From positions 43,512,265-43,576,264 of the forward strand of contig NC_091555.1 in NCBI RefSeq assembly GCF_042767895.1: DNA of 64,000 nucleotides, read 5' to 3'. The number at the start of each line of letters is the position of its first letter. Position 1 is the stretch's first letter. Positions 44,975-55,249 of this stretch are shown here, one piece after another. This stretch comes from Penaeus vannamei (lineage: Eukaryota; Arthropoda; Malacostraca; Decapoda; Penaeidae). Both the position numbers and the translations under genes were made by a program. Below the pieces are notes generated by a model. The model was not told where the DNA came from. It saw only the letters and a list, made by a program, of their open reading frames with translations, and did no database searches.

Positions 44975-45198
44975 CTTTTTCTTCTTTCTTATCTCTTCTT
45001 TACCTTTCCTTTCCCTCCATTCCATTCCCTCTCCTCCCATCCCTTCCCTTCCCCTCCCATTCCATCCCATCCCTTCTCCTCCCCTTCCCTTCCCTTCCCC
45101 TTCCCCTCACTTCCTCTTCCCCTCCCATCACTTCCCTCCCCTCCCTCCCCTCCCCTCCCCTCCCTACCCCACTTCATCCTTCCTTTTCCCCTCCCTCG
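44975..45198. repeat. CCCTTCCC/CCATTCC pyrimidine block
   Basis: Short C/T units such as CCCTTCCCTTCCC and CCCTCCCCTCCCC. The stretch to its left (44880-44975) carries TAGGCCTA at 44928-44935. Confidence 0.8.
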
Positions 45199-45199
45199 A

Positions 45200-45545
45200 A
45201 AAAATGCCCGTAATAGCTAGATTAACCGTATCCATCGCCTTGATGTGGCCAATCCTTAACTATAGACCCCGAATCCCCTGCCATGATCCCCCAATCGCTC
45301 GGAAATCACAGGAATCGAAGCCTCCCCAATCGCCAAATTCGTCAGACATAACAGAATAAATAACGAAAGAATAACAGTAAATAACAGCGCGAGAACACGC
45401 TATATTCGGGGGGGTAATGTTGCCCACCAACGCTCGGTGACTTTTTTTTTTCCGCAAAGAAAACGGGTTGGGCCGACGAAAAGAAAACGGTATTTCGATT
45501 GTCATTGGATCGACGTTTTTCGGGGGGGACTGTGTTATCTGGTGA
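45200..45545. other. Complex island with CCAAT words and unassigned frames
   Basis: CCAAT at 45249, 45291 and 45326 and ATTGG at 45504. A minus-strand ATG frame (45505 to 45260, 81 residues, mixed composition, starting MTIEIPFSFRRPNPF) and a plus-strand frame (from ATG 45204, 51 residues) overlap. Neither is recognised and at most one can be real. Confidence 0.35.
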
Positions 45546-45554
45546 TGGGTGGGG

Positions 45555-46195
45555 CGGTAAAGCTGTTGTGATAGGTGTTGATTGAGAATTGCGGGGGGTG
45601 GAGGAGGGAGAGAGGAGGGGAGGGGTGAGGGAGGTGGGAAGGTGGTGGTGGTGTGATGGAGAGGGGAGGTGGGGTGGAGGGAGGGAGGGAGGGTGAGGGT
45701 GAAGGAGGATGGGAGGGAAGATGGTGGGGATGATTGAGAATTGCGAGAGGAGGGAGGGGGAGGATGGTGTTAGGAGGAGGGAGGAAGGGGAGGTGGTGGG
45801 GAATGAGGGAGGGGAAAATGGAATTGGCTGAAGGATGAGATGGAATGGAAGATGATGGAGAGGAAGGAAAGTTGGGGTGGGGGTGTGAGAGGGCAGGGGT
45901 GGGGGGTATGGAGGAGAGGAGATGGGATTGGTGTGGGTGGGGTTTGCAGGAAAGGGGGGTAAAAGGCAGTGGTGGAGGGGAGAGATGAACCACGGGTAGG
46001 GGTGGGAGGATGGGGAGGATGGTTACAAGGGGTATAGGGGGAAGGGAGGGAGAGAGTGGAGGGTAAACGGGAGGTGTTAGGGGGAGGAGATAGAGAGATG
46101 GAGGAGGGTAAGGGGAGGGTGTGGGGGGGTAGAATGATGGGGTAAGGGGTGGGGTAGAGGTAGGGGAGGGGGAGAGGAGAGGGCAGAAGACTTGG
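45555..46195. repeat. G-rich purine block
   Basis: GGGAGGTGGTGG, GATTGAGAATTGCG (about 45580 and 45731) and GGGGTGGGGG words, giving a degenerate repeat of about 150 bp. No gene. Confidence 0.65.
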
Positions 46196-46279
46196 GGATT
46201 TTCTCGTCTTGGATTTCAGAAAATGTGCTGAATTGTGCCGCCTTGGCTTCTCTTCGAAATAAATTGCTTGAGGTTCGCG

Positions 46280-46802
46280 TCTGGATTGTTTTATTTATTT
46301 TTTTCATTTGTTTTTGTTATTGTTTATTCTTCTTCTCTCGTTTATTTTTATTATTCTCTTTATAGACATTCATTCATTATTATTCTCTCATTTATTTATT
46401 TGTTTATTTATTATTATTCTTTCATTTATTTATTTGTTCATTTCTTATTATTCTCTCATTTATTTATTTATTCATTTATTATTATTCTTTCATTTATTTA
46501 TTTGTTCATTTATTATTATTCTCTCATTTACTTATTTATTCATTTATTATTATTCTCTCATTTACTTATTTATTCATTTATTATTATTCTCTCATTTACT
46601 TATTTATTCATTTATTATTATTCTTTCATTTACTTATATATTCATTTGTTGTTGTTCTCTCATTTACTTATTTATTCAGTTATCATTATTCTCTCATTTA
46701 CTTATTTATTCATTTAATATCATTCTCTCATTTACTTATTTATTCAATTATCATTATTCTCTCATTTACTTATCTATTCACTTATTATCATTCTCTCTTT
46801 GT
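46280..46802. repeat. TTCTCTCATTTACTTATTTA minisatellite, about 34-bp units
   Basis: Units of TATTATTATTCTCTCATTT plus ACTTATTTATTCAT repeat about 14 times. The forward frames (Ile/Tyr/Leu/Phe repeats) are artefacts. Confidence 0.93.
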
Positions 46803-47164
46803 AGACACGAATGGATAATTATCTTTGACGGAGGAAAAAATGGGGGAGTCGCGGCACTCGGATGGATCATTGCGAATGCCTGTAATAATCTCCCTGGAAC
46901 GGACAGCAGGGGGGGGGGGTAGGGGGGGGGAATGAGTCTAATTGCGGCGGGAACGGTAAGAATGAAAAAGAAATGGAAAGAAGGGAGAGGGGGAGGTAGA
47001 TAGAGGGGAAGGGAGGGAGGGGGAGAGAGAGAGGGAGATAGAAAGGAAGGGGGGAGAGGAAGATAGAGGGGAAGGGAGGGAGGGAGAGACAGACAGACAG
47101 ACAGACAGAGAGGAAGTGAGGGAGAGAGAGAGCGAGAGTAAAAGAGAGAGAGAAAAGAAGCGAA
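46803..47164. repeat. Short complex piece then GA/GGGA-rich block
   Basis: Unique DNA at 46803-46905, a G-run, then GGGAGAGAGAGGGAGATAGA units and (CAGA)n near 47090-47108. Confidence 0.7.
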
Positions 47165-47345
47165 AATGAAAATGAAAAAAAAATCAGATAAAGAACAGCG
47201 GTACAATGGGAATGCTGATAAACCCGAGAGATATGACAAATAAGTCAACTCTTTAACAACGCGAGGCTGTCATGGCGAAAAGGTCAAAATTCAACGGCGA
47301 ATTTCAAAGGTCAAGTTATATCTATGACCTCCAAGGGTTGGGGTG
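47165..47345. other. Complex island with AGGTCA half-sites
   Basis: Unique DNA with AGGTCA at 47281-47286 and 47308-47313 (the latter as CAAAGGTCAA) and TGACCT at 47325-47330, plus TGTCATG at 47269-47275. Confidence 0.4.
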
Positions 47346-47623
47346 GAAGGGAGGGGGTGGAAAGGGAGGAAGGGAGGAGGCGTTAAGAGGGGGAGATGGA
47401 GGTGGTAGGAAGGAATAGGAAGCATGAGAAGGGAGGAGGAGGAAGGAGGAAGTGGAAGTGGAGATGGGTGGAAGGCGTTAGATGGAAGAGGAAGTGGAAG
47501 GAGGAGGAGGGGCAGGTAGAAGGTGAGGTGGAGAAGGGGAGGGAGGAAGAAGGCAGGAGGGAAAAGGAAAAGAAGAGAGAGAAAAAAGGCACATAAGAAA
47601 AGCATAAAAGAAAGAACGACAAG

Positions 47624-47693
<70 letters not shown>

Positions 47694-47700
47694 AGAGAGA
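47346..47700. repeat. Purine-rich block with (GA)n
   Basis: GGAGGAGG and GGAAGTGG words, then (GA)n at 47628-47690. Confidence 0.85.
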
Positions 47701-47759
47701 TAAAGAGAAGGAAAGAAAAAAAAAGAGACGTTACTCAGAATCGAGCACGGAGAAGACCC

Positions 47760-48000
47760 CAAGGCCCTTTCGCGGAGCCATCGCCGAGCCAGGAGGGATT
47801 GCGGGATAACGGGAGGGCGCTTGTCCGAATCCTCTCTCCTAGGCCTACAGGAGGGCGCTTGTCCGAATCCTCTGTCCTAGGCCTACGGAAGAGCGGTTAG
47901 TAGAGCACACACCTCACGCGCGGAGGCTGCTAAGTGAGGCGTGAATTGCGCGCGTAAAAACAACGCACATTAGGCCTGGCAACGGAGGAGTTATCGCGCA
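47760..48000. other. Complex island with 38-bp duplication and tRNA-like remnant
   Basis: GAGGGCGCTTGTCCGAATCC occurs twice (about 47813 and 47851), each followed by CCTAGGCCTAC, giving two TAGGCCTA copies. GAGCGGTTAGTAGAGCAC at 47891-47908, followed by CCTCACGCGCGGAGG, resembles the D-arm and anticodon-arm region of a tRNA-derived element. No B-box is preserved. Confidence 0.4.
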
Positions 48001-48345
48001 GGTAGGCCCGTTGGGAACAGGAGTGGAAAGGAAAAAGGAGGAGAGGGAAGGTGAGTGATAGGGAGGGCGCGGGTAGCGGAGGGGGGGAGGGAGGGGAGAG
48101 AAAGGAAGTGTGGAATGAGGAGGAGAAAGGAGGAATGGACGGAAGAGGGGGGTGGAGAAAGAAAGAAAGGAAGTGTGGAATGAGGAGAAGAAAGGAGGAA
48201 TGGACGGGAAGGTGAGTGGATAGGGAGAGCGCGGGTAGAGGAGGAGGGGAGGGGAGGGGAGAGAAAGAAAGAAAGGAAGTGTGGAATGAGGAGGAGAAAG
48301 GAGGAAATGGACGGAAGATACAAGAGAGGGAAAGAGTACGAAGAA
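48000..48345. repeat. Duplicated purine-rich units (about 160 bp)
   Basis: AAAGGAAGTGTGGAATGAGG appears three times (about 48107, 48167 and 48271), and GATAGGGAG with GCGCGGGTAG twice (48058 and 48217). Confidence 0.85.
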
Positions 48346-48600
48346 AAAGTAGTCTTAGTAACAGGAGGGGGAAAAACCTAGCTGACGCACGCCCGCTGCT
48401 TCGCTCCTTGTAGGGACAAAAAGCAGCGGCGGCGCAACGTTGCAGGGGCCGCTCGCAACTGGCCGGCGTGGAAGGAATCGGACACGCGAGATGGTGTTCG
48501 TTTTTTTGGCTTGTTTGATTGCTTGCTTGTTTTTTTTTTTTTTTTCTTGTTTTGTGTGTTTAGTTTGGATGGCTTGGTTTCGTGGAAGGATTTGTGTAAA
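48346..48600. other. CpG-containing island then T-rich DNA
   Basis: Unique sequence with the 10-bp palindrome GCAACGTTGC (48434-48443), followed by a T-rich stretch. No gene. Confidence 0.35.
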
Positions 48601-48629
48601 GGATTTGTTTTTTTCGACATCTTTTTTTG

Positions 48630-48839
<210 letters not shown>

Positions 48840-48894
48840 GGTTGATATGAGATTTTTTTTCTTTGCGTTTAGAGTAAGAGAGTAGTTGCGAGAA

Positions 48895-49235
48895 GAGGAA
48901 GGCCTCGGACTGCGAGTCAGAATAGATGAATAGAATAAAAAAAAAAGAGGAGAGAGGGAGAGCGCGTGTGCGTGAGCGTGATTTAGTGGGTATCCGAGAG
49001 CGAGACAGAAACGCGAGCTCGCCAATTCGCTGGCATGCGCGAGGGGGGGGCGGGGGGGGTTGGTGTCAGCAGGCGGGCGACAGGCGACGCGACGGCACAT
49101 TGCACGCTGCAACAAGTGTCTTCGGAACGCGAGAGGCTGTGCTCGGGCGGATGGGGGAGGGGGGAGGGGCGATACCCAGTTGGGCCTTTCGACTCGTGTG
49201 GCGTCGGGGTTGGTTGCTTGTTTGGGTCTCGCCTT
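48895..49235. other. CpG-rich complex island
   Basis: Unique GC-rich sequence with many CpG, open in several frames (about 80 mixed residues in one). No recognised protein. Confidence 0.35.
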
Positions 49236-49570
49236 CTCTCGCTCCCTTCCTTCTTTGCTTTCTCCCTCTCTTCTGCCTCTTCCCTCGCTTCCTTTCTTCC
49301 TTCCCTCTACCGTCCCTTCACTCCTCCTCGCCTTCCCTCTCTTCTCTTATCCTTCCTTTCTCTTCCCTCCTTCCCTCTCCCCTCCCTTCACTCCTTCCCC
49401 CACTCCTCCTCCCCTTCCCTCTCTCCTCCTCTCCTTCCATTCCCTTCCCTCCTTCCCTCTCTCCTCCCCCTTCCCTCCCTCCTCCCCCCTTCCCTCACTC
49501 CATCCTCTCACTCCCCCATTCCTTCCCTCCTCACCCCCTTCCCTCCCTCCATCCCCTCCCTCGCCCTCCA
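49236..49570. repeat. CCCTTCCCTCC pyrimidine block
   Basis: Almost purely C and T with CTTCCCTCTCTCCTC units. Confidence 0.85.
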
Positions 49571-49574
49571 GTCC

Positions 49575-49920
49575 ACTTCACACGGGGCGCCGAAGGGGTC
49601 GAAGGGCCCCGCGAGACGCCAGCGAACGGACGTACCTGTCATGCGGGTGACATGACAGCCTCCGCGGATTCCTTTATTGACAGCTCTGGCCTTGCGTTCC
49701 ATTCCTGGTCCGAAAGTGGCAAGGGAGGGGGAGGGGGGAGGTGGCAGCGATGACATGACAGCCGGACTTGGAGGACAATTAAGATGATTTGATGGGGGGG
49801 GGGGGGAACGGCCGCCGTGACACCCAGTGATTCACGGCGAGGCGGTGATCCAGACCGTGTCATAAATCGCGGTGTCACGAAGGCAGGGGACGTGACAGAT
49901 TTATGAAGCGCACGTGTATT
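49575..49920. other. Complex island with five TGACAG/CTGTCA sites
   Basis: CTGTCA at 49636 and TGACAG at 49653, 49678, 49756 and 49893. The last reads TGACAGATTTATGA, close to a Meis/Hth plus posterior-Hox composite site. A G-run interrupts at about 49794-49806. Confidence 0.45.
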
Positions 49921-50273
49921 TGAAGTGTCTAATAAGTTGATATGTTTTTTTTTTTTTTTTTTTTTTCAAAGTACACCCACTAAGTTCAATTTCAAGCTCT
50001 GTTGCAGTAACTACAAGTTTATAGATGTCATATAAACTAAAATCTATTGAGATTTCTTTTACAAGACGAAGAATTCTCAGCAATCTGATAATAAGAAAAA
50101 GTAGACTATATTTTTATCTTTAGTTCCAGAGATAAGATAAGATACATGATTGTCGTCTTTTTTTTAATAGACAAGTGAGTACATAAGAAGACAAGAAGAA
50201 GAATACTTTTTTCAGCATTTGTTTATTTTTATTTTTTAATTTAATTTTATTGTATTTTTTTTTATTATTATTT
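49921..50273. other. AT-rich complex island, no gene seen
   Basis: Unique A/T-rich sequence after a T-run (about 49946-49966). No extended frame is recognised. Confidence 0.4.
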
Positions 50274-50335
50274 TTTTTGTCTGATGATGCAGAAAGTAAA
50301 TTTTAAAAATACATTTTTTATTTTATTTTTATTTC

Positions 50336-50428
<93 letters not shown>

Positions 50429-50485
50429 TCTTTTTTTTTTCTTTCTTTCTTTCTTTCTTTTTGTCTGATGATGCAGAAAGTAAAT
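50274..50485. repeat. 28-bp direct repeats flanking AT/CTTT simple DNA
   Basis: TTGTCTGATGATGCAGAAAG lies within identical 28-bp copies at 50274-50301 and 50458-50485 (184 bp apart). Between them are T/A-rich DNA, (AT)n at 50339-50420 and (CTTT)n. Confidence 0.9.
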
Positions 50486-50722
50486 AAAATGTTATGCGAA
50501 GGAGTCCATTTTTGAAGTTTATGGTTTCGTTTACAAGACAAAATTTTCGGATTTTAAGCTTATGCAAATTCTGTTTTATATCGCCAATAAATTGCGGTAA
50601 ACCTGAAGTGACTATAAAGATGTAAGAAATTTATAACAAAAGTACTGATGTTTTGTGAAGAAAATGCCGTTTTAAAAGTTACATATATATATCAAAATTG
50701 TGTGTGAGGATAGGAATGCCAT
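50486..50722. other. AT-rich complex island
   Basis: Unique AT-rich DNA; nothing recognised. Confidence 0.35.
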
Positions 50723-50955
50723 CCCACTTATTCCCTCCCCCCCTCCCTCCCTCCCTATCGTTCCCTCCTATCCCTCACCTTTCCTCTCTCCTTCCCTCCT
50801 TCTCTCCTTCTCTCTCCTTTCTCTTCCCTCCCTCCTTTTCTCTTCTCTCCTACCCTCCCTCCCTCCCTCTCTAACCCCTTCCTTCGTCTCCCTCCCTCTC
50901 TCTCCGTCCCTCCCTCCTTTCCCTCCCTCCCCCACCTTCCCACCCAAGCCCCCCC
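50723..50955. repeat. CTCCCTCC pyrimidine block
   Basis: Pyrimidine tract with few purines. Confidence 0.8.
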
Positions 50956-51084
50956 CCACACACACACATAACTGAGGCGTTGACATACCCGAGTGCGTGC
51001 GTGCGTTCGTGCGTGCTTGCTTGTGAGGCGCGGCTGCTTGCTTGCCTTGGCGGTGACGTTGCTTTCGAAGGAACGGTAGTTATG

Positions 51085-51690
51085 CGAGCTTTTTTTTTCT
51101 TTCTTTCTTTCTTTGTTTTTTTCGTTCTTTTTTCTTTGTTCTTTTTTTCCTTCTTTTTCCTTTTTTCTTTGTTCTTTTTTTCCTTCTTTTTTCTTTTTCC
51201 TTCTTTTTTCTTTTTTTGCGTTAGGTGCCTTTGTCTTTTTGTTTTGTTTTGTGTTGTTGTTGTTTTTGCGTTGGGAGCCTTTGTCTTTGTTGGTCGTGGC
51301 CGTATTTGTGCTTTTTTTTTCTTTCTTTCTTTCTTTCTCTGTTATGTTTATGTTTTTAATCCTATTGTGTTTTTTTGAAGTCTTTTGTGCCGTTATGTTT
51401 GCGTTCTTTCGTGGTCGGTGTTGGCAAAGTTTTTTTTTCTTATTTTTTCTTTTCTTTTTTCTTTCCATTGTTTTCTTTTTTTGTGGTAGTTTTAGCGTGT
51501 CATTGTTTGTTGTCTCAGTGTTGCTATAATTTTCTCCCGTCTTTATCGTGTTTTTCTCTCTATATATATTTATTTTCCTTCGTATTTGATTCACTATTTC
51601 CTTTCTTTAGCGATGGTATGTCATTGAATTGCGTTTTTTTCCGTTTCGTGATGTTTCTGTGGGAATCGTCAATTTCGATTTATTATTGTT
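51085..51690. repeat. T-rich CTTTTTTC low complexity
   Basis: TTTTTTCCTTCTTTTTCC units, a repeated GCGTT(A/G)GG(T/A)GCCTTTGTCTTT (about 51219 and 51271) and more T-rich DNA. The short unique piece 50956-51085 lies left. Confidence 0.65.
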
Positions 51691-51710
51691 ATTATTATCA
51701 TCATCATCAC

Positions 51711-51759
<49 letters not shown>

Positions 51760-51800
51760 GTTAATATATTATAATTGTCATTATTATTATCATTAGTATT
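51685..51800. repeat. (ATT)n microsatellite
   Basis: ATT array with ATC interruptions. Confidence 0.95.
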
Positions 51801-51844
51801 TTTTGTATGTTATTGATGATGAATTCTTGTTGTCTTATTCTTTT

Positions 51845-52440
51845 GTTTTTGTGTGAGCAGTGAGTTCGGAACGATCACCCCCCTTCCCCCCCAAAAAAAA
51901 TAATGATAATAATAAAATAGAATAAATGATGAAAATAAAAAAAAAAACAGATAATGCGCAGATGTTTGTCATATTGTGATTCTTGTTTTTTTTTTTAGAC
52001 TTGAAAGTGTATTTGTCTTTATGAATATATGGATGAATGTGTGCAATTATTTACGAGCATCGTGCGGTGGCCAACGTGCCGACTTACATAAATCTGTGAG
52101 TGTGTGCCTGTGTACGCTTACGAATCCACGCACACGATGTACGTACACCGCCTACGTGCGTATCTCATTACGGTTTGTGCGTTGATGGAAGAGGAGGGAA
52201 ATACATGACCGTTATCTGACTATTTTCCTTCCTCGAGTAGGCCTTGCGGGCGCTCCGTAGGCCTATCGGTCGTAGATCCAGGTTTCTGTGGCCGTGAATT
52301 TAATATTTCTCCTTCTTCTTCTTCTGGCTCTTTCTTTGTCTTCCTTTGTTTCTCTTGATCTCTCTTAAATTCCCTCTTTAGTTTAGATGTTCGTATTTTT
52401 TTTATAGAAATGTGGATTTGATTATATATATTTATATGTG
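51845..52440. other. Complex island
   Basis: Unique DNA with C-run and A-run patches at the left, CpG-containing sequence at 52050-52300 and TAGGCCTA at 52258-52265. No gene is recognised. Confidence 0.4.
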
Positions 52441-52446
52441 TATTCG

Positions 52447-52447
52447 A

Positions 52448-52498
<51 letters not shown>
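52447..52498. repeat. (AT)n microsatellite
   Basis: Uninterrupted AT dinucleotide. Confidence 0.95.
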
Positions 52499-52501
<3 letters not shown>

Positions 52502-52654
52502 GTTTATGTCCTAGGTTTATTACATTATTTATATTCACGCATTTATTACTTACCATATTATTCCTCTGACGAGCACCTATAGTTAGAAACCAGACAGACT
52601 AAAATTCTGATTAAAACCCGAGAAAGGAAGAGAGAAATCGAAAAGTCGAGAAGG

Positions 52655-52840
52655 AGAGGCGTTACGATCTGCGTCGCAGTGTCGGCCGGCTGTCGGTGTG
52701 CGTTCCCCCGGCGGCGGCGACACGCGGACCGCCCGCTCGCCGCCGACCTTGACTCCTTCCCGCCGCCGCCGCCGCTGAGAGTAAACAAACCGCGGATCCA
52801 CTCTCGCCTCTCCCGCTCGACGCCGGCTATAGGAGGCTGA
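52655..52840. other. CpG island
   Basis: Dense CG dinucleotides (GGCGGCGGCGACACGCGGAC, CCGCCGCCGCCGC) stand out in a window where CpG is otherwise sparse. Minus-strand frames through it lack ATG. It may mark a promoter or first exon on either strand. Confidence 0.45.
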
Positions 52841-52984
52841 GATTTTTTGGTTCTGATTTTTTTTTTGGGTGGGGTGGGTGGGGGGGGGGGGGGGGAAGGT
52901 GTGGGGGAGGAGGGATTTTTGGCGTTGTGTTGGTTTGGTTTTGGTTTTGATTTCGTTTCTGTATTGTCTTGTTTTCTTGAATTT

Positions 52985-53006
52985 CTTTCTTTCTCTCTTC
53001 TCTCTG

Positions 53007-53103
<97 letters not shown>

Positions 53104-53270
53104 CTCTCCTCCTTCTCTCCTCTCTCCTCTCCTCTCTCTCTCCCTCTCCCTCTCCTCCTCCCTCTCCCTCTCTCCATATCTCCCTATCTCTCCCTCCTCC
53201 TCTTCCCTGCCTCCCTCCCCTCGGCCTTTCTTCCTCCTCCTACCTGTCCCTATCTCCTACGCACTCCCCC
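52985..53270. repeat. (CT)n then CTCC-rich block
   Basis: (CT)n at 53009-53100, then CTCCTCTCTCCTC and CTCCCTCTCCCTC sequence. A G-run patch lies at 52868-52905. Confidence 0.95.
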
Positions 53271-53327
53271 CCCGCCCCTCTTCTTGTGCACCCTCGCAAC
53301 ACTTTTTTTTACTCACGCCAGCTGCAG

Positions 53328-53397
53328 GTACGAAGCGGCGACGCGAGCTATTCCCGCCCTTACGCATCTGTATCCGAAGGTCGTCTTTTGTAAAATC
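53328..53397 (+). CDS. Exon-like fragment resembling phosducin-like thioredoxin domain
   Basis: A T-rich tract and CTGCAG (AG at 53326-53327) precede a frame reading YEAATRAIPALTHLYP, then KVVFCKI. In phosducin and phosducin-like proteins, cytosolic G-beta-gamma or chaperonin cofactors, the thioredoxin-like domain has an EA pair, a Leu ten residues after the domain's Cys, and a YPxVxFCKI-type strand. The spacing here matches position for position, with Tyr replacing the Cys. Similarity ends at FCKI. The only nearby GT donor (53390) falls before the end of the match, so the right boundary is unclear. It may be an exon, a pseudogene scrap or a chance match. Confidence 0.3.
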
Positions 53398-53509
53398 GGA
53401 GAAACACACCCTAGTCCTCCCCCCTCCCTGCCCACCTACCCCTTCCCTCTCCCTCCCACCCCCTCCTTTGAAACAAAGAGGGATAAAATAATTCGTTGTG
53501 GAGAACAGA

Positions 53510-53825
53510 GGAGAGGTAGACAGACAGACAGAGACACAGATAGACGAATAGAAGGAAGAGGCTCTGAACTTGCTTGTGGAACGCGGAGACCATAGAGAGA
53601 GAGATAGACAGGCAGACAGACAGACAGGTAGGCAGAGAGGAGATAGAGAGAGAGACAGTCAGAGAGGAGAGTGAAGAAGAAGGAGGAGGAGAAGGAAAAG
53701 GAGAAGGAGAAGGGGAGAGAGAGAGAAAGAGATAAAGAGAGGAGACAGTGACAGAGACAGACAGAGACAGAGACAGAGAGAGAGAGAAAGAAAGAAAGAG
53801 AGAGACGTACGGACGGACGGACGAT
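53510..53825. repeat. CAGA/GA/GGA mixed tract
   Basis: GACAGACAGAC, GAAGGAGGAGAAGG and ACAGAGACAGAGAC arrays, ending in (GGAC)n. Confidence 0.85.
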
Positions 53826-53879
53826 AGACTCGTCCGCTAGCCCAGCAGCCGCGGTTGGCGGGAATCTGTCCGAGGAACG

Positions 53880-54140
53880 AGTCTCCATATTTTTTTTTCT
53901 CTCCCTCTCTCTCTCTCTCTCTCCTCTTCCACGCCTTCTACCTCACCTTATTTTACGCACCTCGGCATTTATCCCTCTCCGCTCTCGCGACTTTACGACC
54001 CGGTTTTAGAGAGAAAGGGTAAAAAGAGGAAGGGATGATGGCCGCGACGAAGAAACAAAAGAGAAGCGAAGGGCGCCGAATGCAGGAAGTTCGGTCGAAT
54101 CACACGTGGCTTGAGGTCGCAATCCCTCCCTCGGGGGCTG
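53880..54140. other. Complex island with a possible N-terminal open frame
   Basis: After a T-run and short CT array comes unique DNA, then ATG ATG at 54035-54040. The second has A at -3 and G at +4. The frame reads MAATKKQKRSEGRRMQEVRS and about 20 more mixed residues before entering a G-rich repeat. No family and no clear donor, so it stays unconfirmed. Confidence 0.25.
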
Positions 54141-54600
54141 TGGGGGTGCGGGGAGGGAGGGAGGGAGGGAGGAGCGTGGGGGTGGGAGGGAGAGAGGGAG
54201 GGAGGAGCGTGGGGGTGGGAGGGAGGGAGGGTGGGAGGAGGAGCGTGGGGGTGGGAGGGAGAGAGGGAGGGAGGAGCGGAGGGTGGGAGGGAGGGAGAAG
54301 CGGGGGTGGGGGGAGACTGGGGTGATGGATTGGAGGTGGGGGTCAGGGGACGGGTGGGAGGGTAGGGGGAGTAATTGGTTGTAGATTGTGGAGGGAAGGA
54401 GGGGGAGGTGGAGGTATAGGTACAGGTATAGTTTCAGGTGGAGGAGGAGGAGGAGGAGGGGTGGTGGTGGTGGTGGAGGTGGAGGAGGAGGGGGTGGAGG
54501 TGGTGGTGGAGGAGGAGGAGGGGTGGAGGAGGAGGAGGGGGTGGAGGAGGAGGAGGTAGAGGAGGAGGGCGGAAAGGATAGATAGAATGTGGAGAAGAAA
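54141..54600. repeat. GGGAGGGAGGAGCGTGGGGG minisatellite and GGA/GGT array
   Basis: Units of about 35-40 bp at 54148-54310, then GGAGGTGGAGG and (GGA)n to 54575. Confidence 0.88.
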
Positions 54601-54985
54601 TCGAAGGTAGGAGGCAAAAGGAATGAAGAACAGGGAAGTTTAAGAATGGAAAAATATGTGGTAAGAGAGGAAGGAGAAGGGAGAAGCGTTAGAAAGAGAA
54701 AGGAAAGGAAGGTAAGGTAAGGGAGAAGGGAGAGAGGAAAGGAAAGATGGAAATAGAAAGGGAGATGGAAGAAGGAAGAAGATGAAAAAGAGAAAAGGTG
54801 AAAGGAAAGGGAGAGGGAAGACAGAAGGAGAAGATAGAGAGAGAAAGGAGAGAAGGTAAGAGAGGGGAAGAAGGAAGGAGAAAATAAAGAGGGAAAGGAA
54901 AGAAAGGTAAGGTAAGGGAGAAGGGAGGGAGGAGGAGCAGGAGGAGGAAGGAGGGAGGGAGGGAGGGAGGGAGGGGGAGGGGGAA
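54600..54985. repeat. A-rich purine block
   Basis: GAAAGGAAAGG words. GGAAAGGAAGGTAAGGTAAG (or a near copy) recurs at 54702 and about 54894. Ends in (GGGA)n. Confidence 0.75.
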
Positions 54986-55001
54986 GGGAGGACAAAAGCG
55001 A

Positions 55002-55050
55002 TGTTCGAGCGGACTCGCTTCTGCGGTCCCGGCGTTCGATTCCCTGGCGG
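55002..55050 (+). tRNA. tRNA-like remnant (A-box and B-box), probably SINE or pseudogene
   Basis: TGTTCGAGCGG at 55002-55012 resembles an RNA polymerase III A-box, and GCGTTCGATTCCC at 55033-55045 is a near-perfect B-box. Spacing is about a dozen nt shorter than in an intact tRNA and the T-stem has a mismatch, so this is a decayed tRNA or tRNA-derived repeat, not a functional gene. Confidence 0.3.
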
Positions 55051-55249
55051 CTTATCTCGCTTTATCTCGATGAGCGGATTGAGATGCGCGATAGGTGGGG
55101 GGAGGGAGAGGGGGGGGTAAGGGGAGGAGGTCCGGCGGAAGATTTTTTTTTTTTTTTTCAGTGCCGTTTTCTTGATTCGTTTTCGTTTTTTCGGTTTTCA
55201 TTTATTTTTTCCTTCATCTCTTCCTTGTTCGAATTCTTGTTCTTTTTCT

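Noticed and set aside
50275..50490. C/D-box snoRNA suggested by CTGATGATG (box C-like TGATGA)
   Set aside because: No box D at a suitable distance and no terminal stem. The word is part of a direct repeat.
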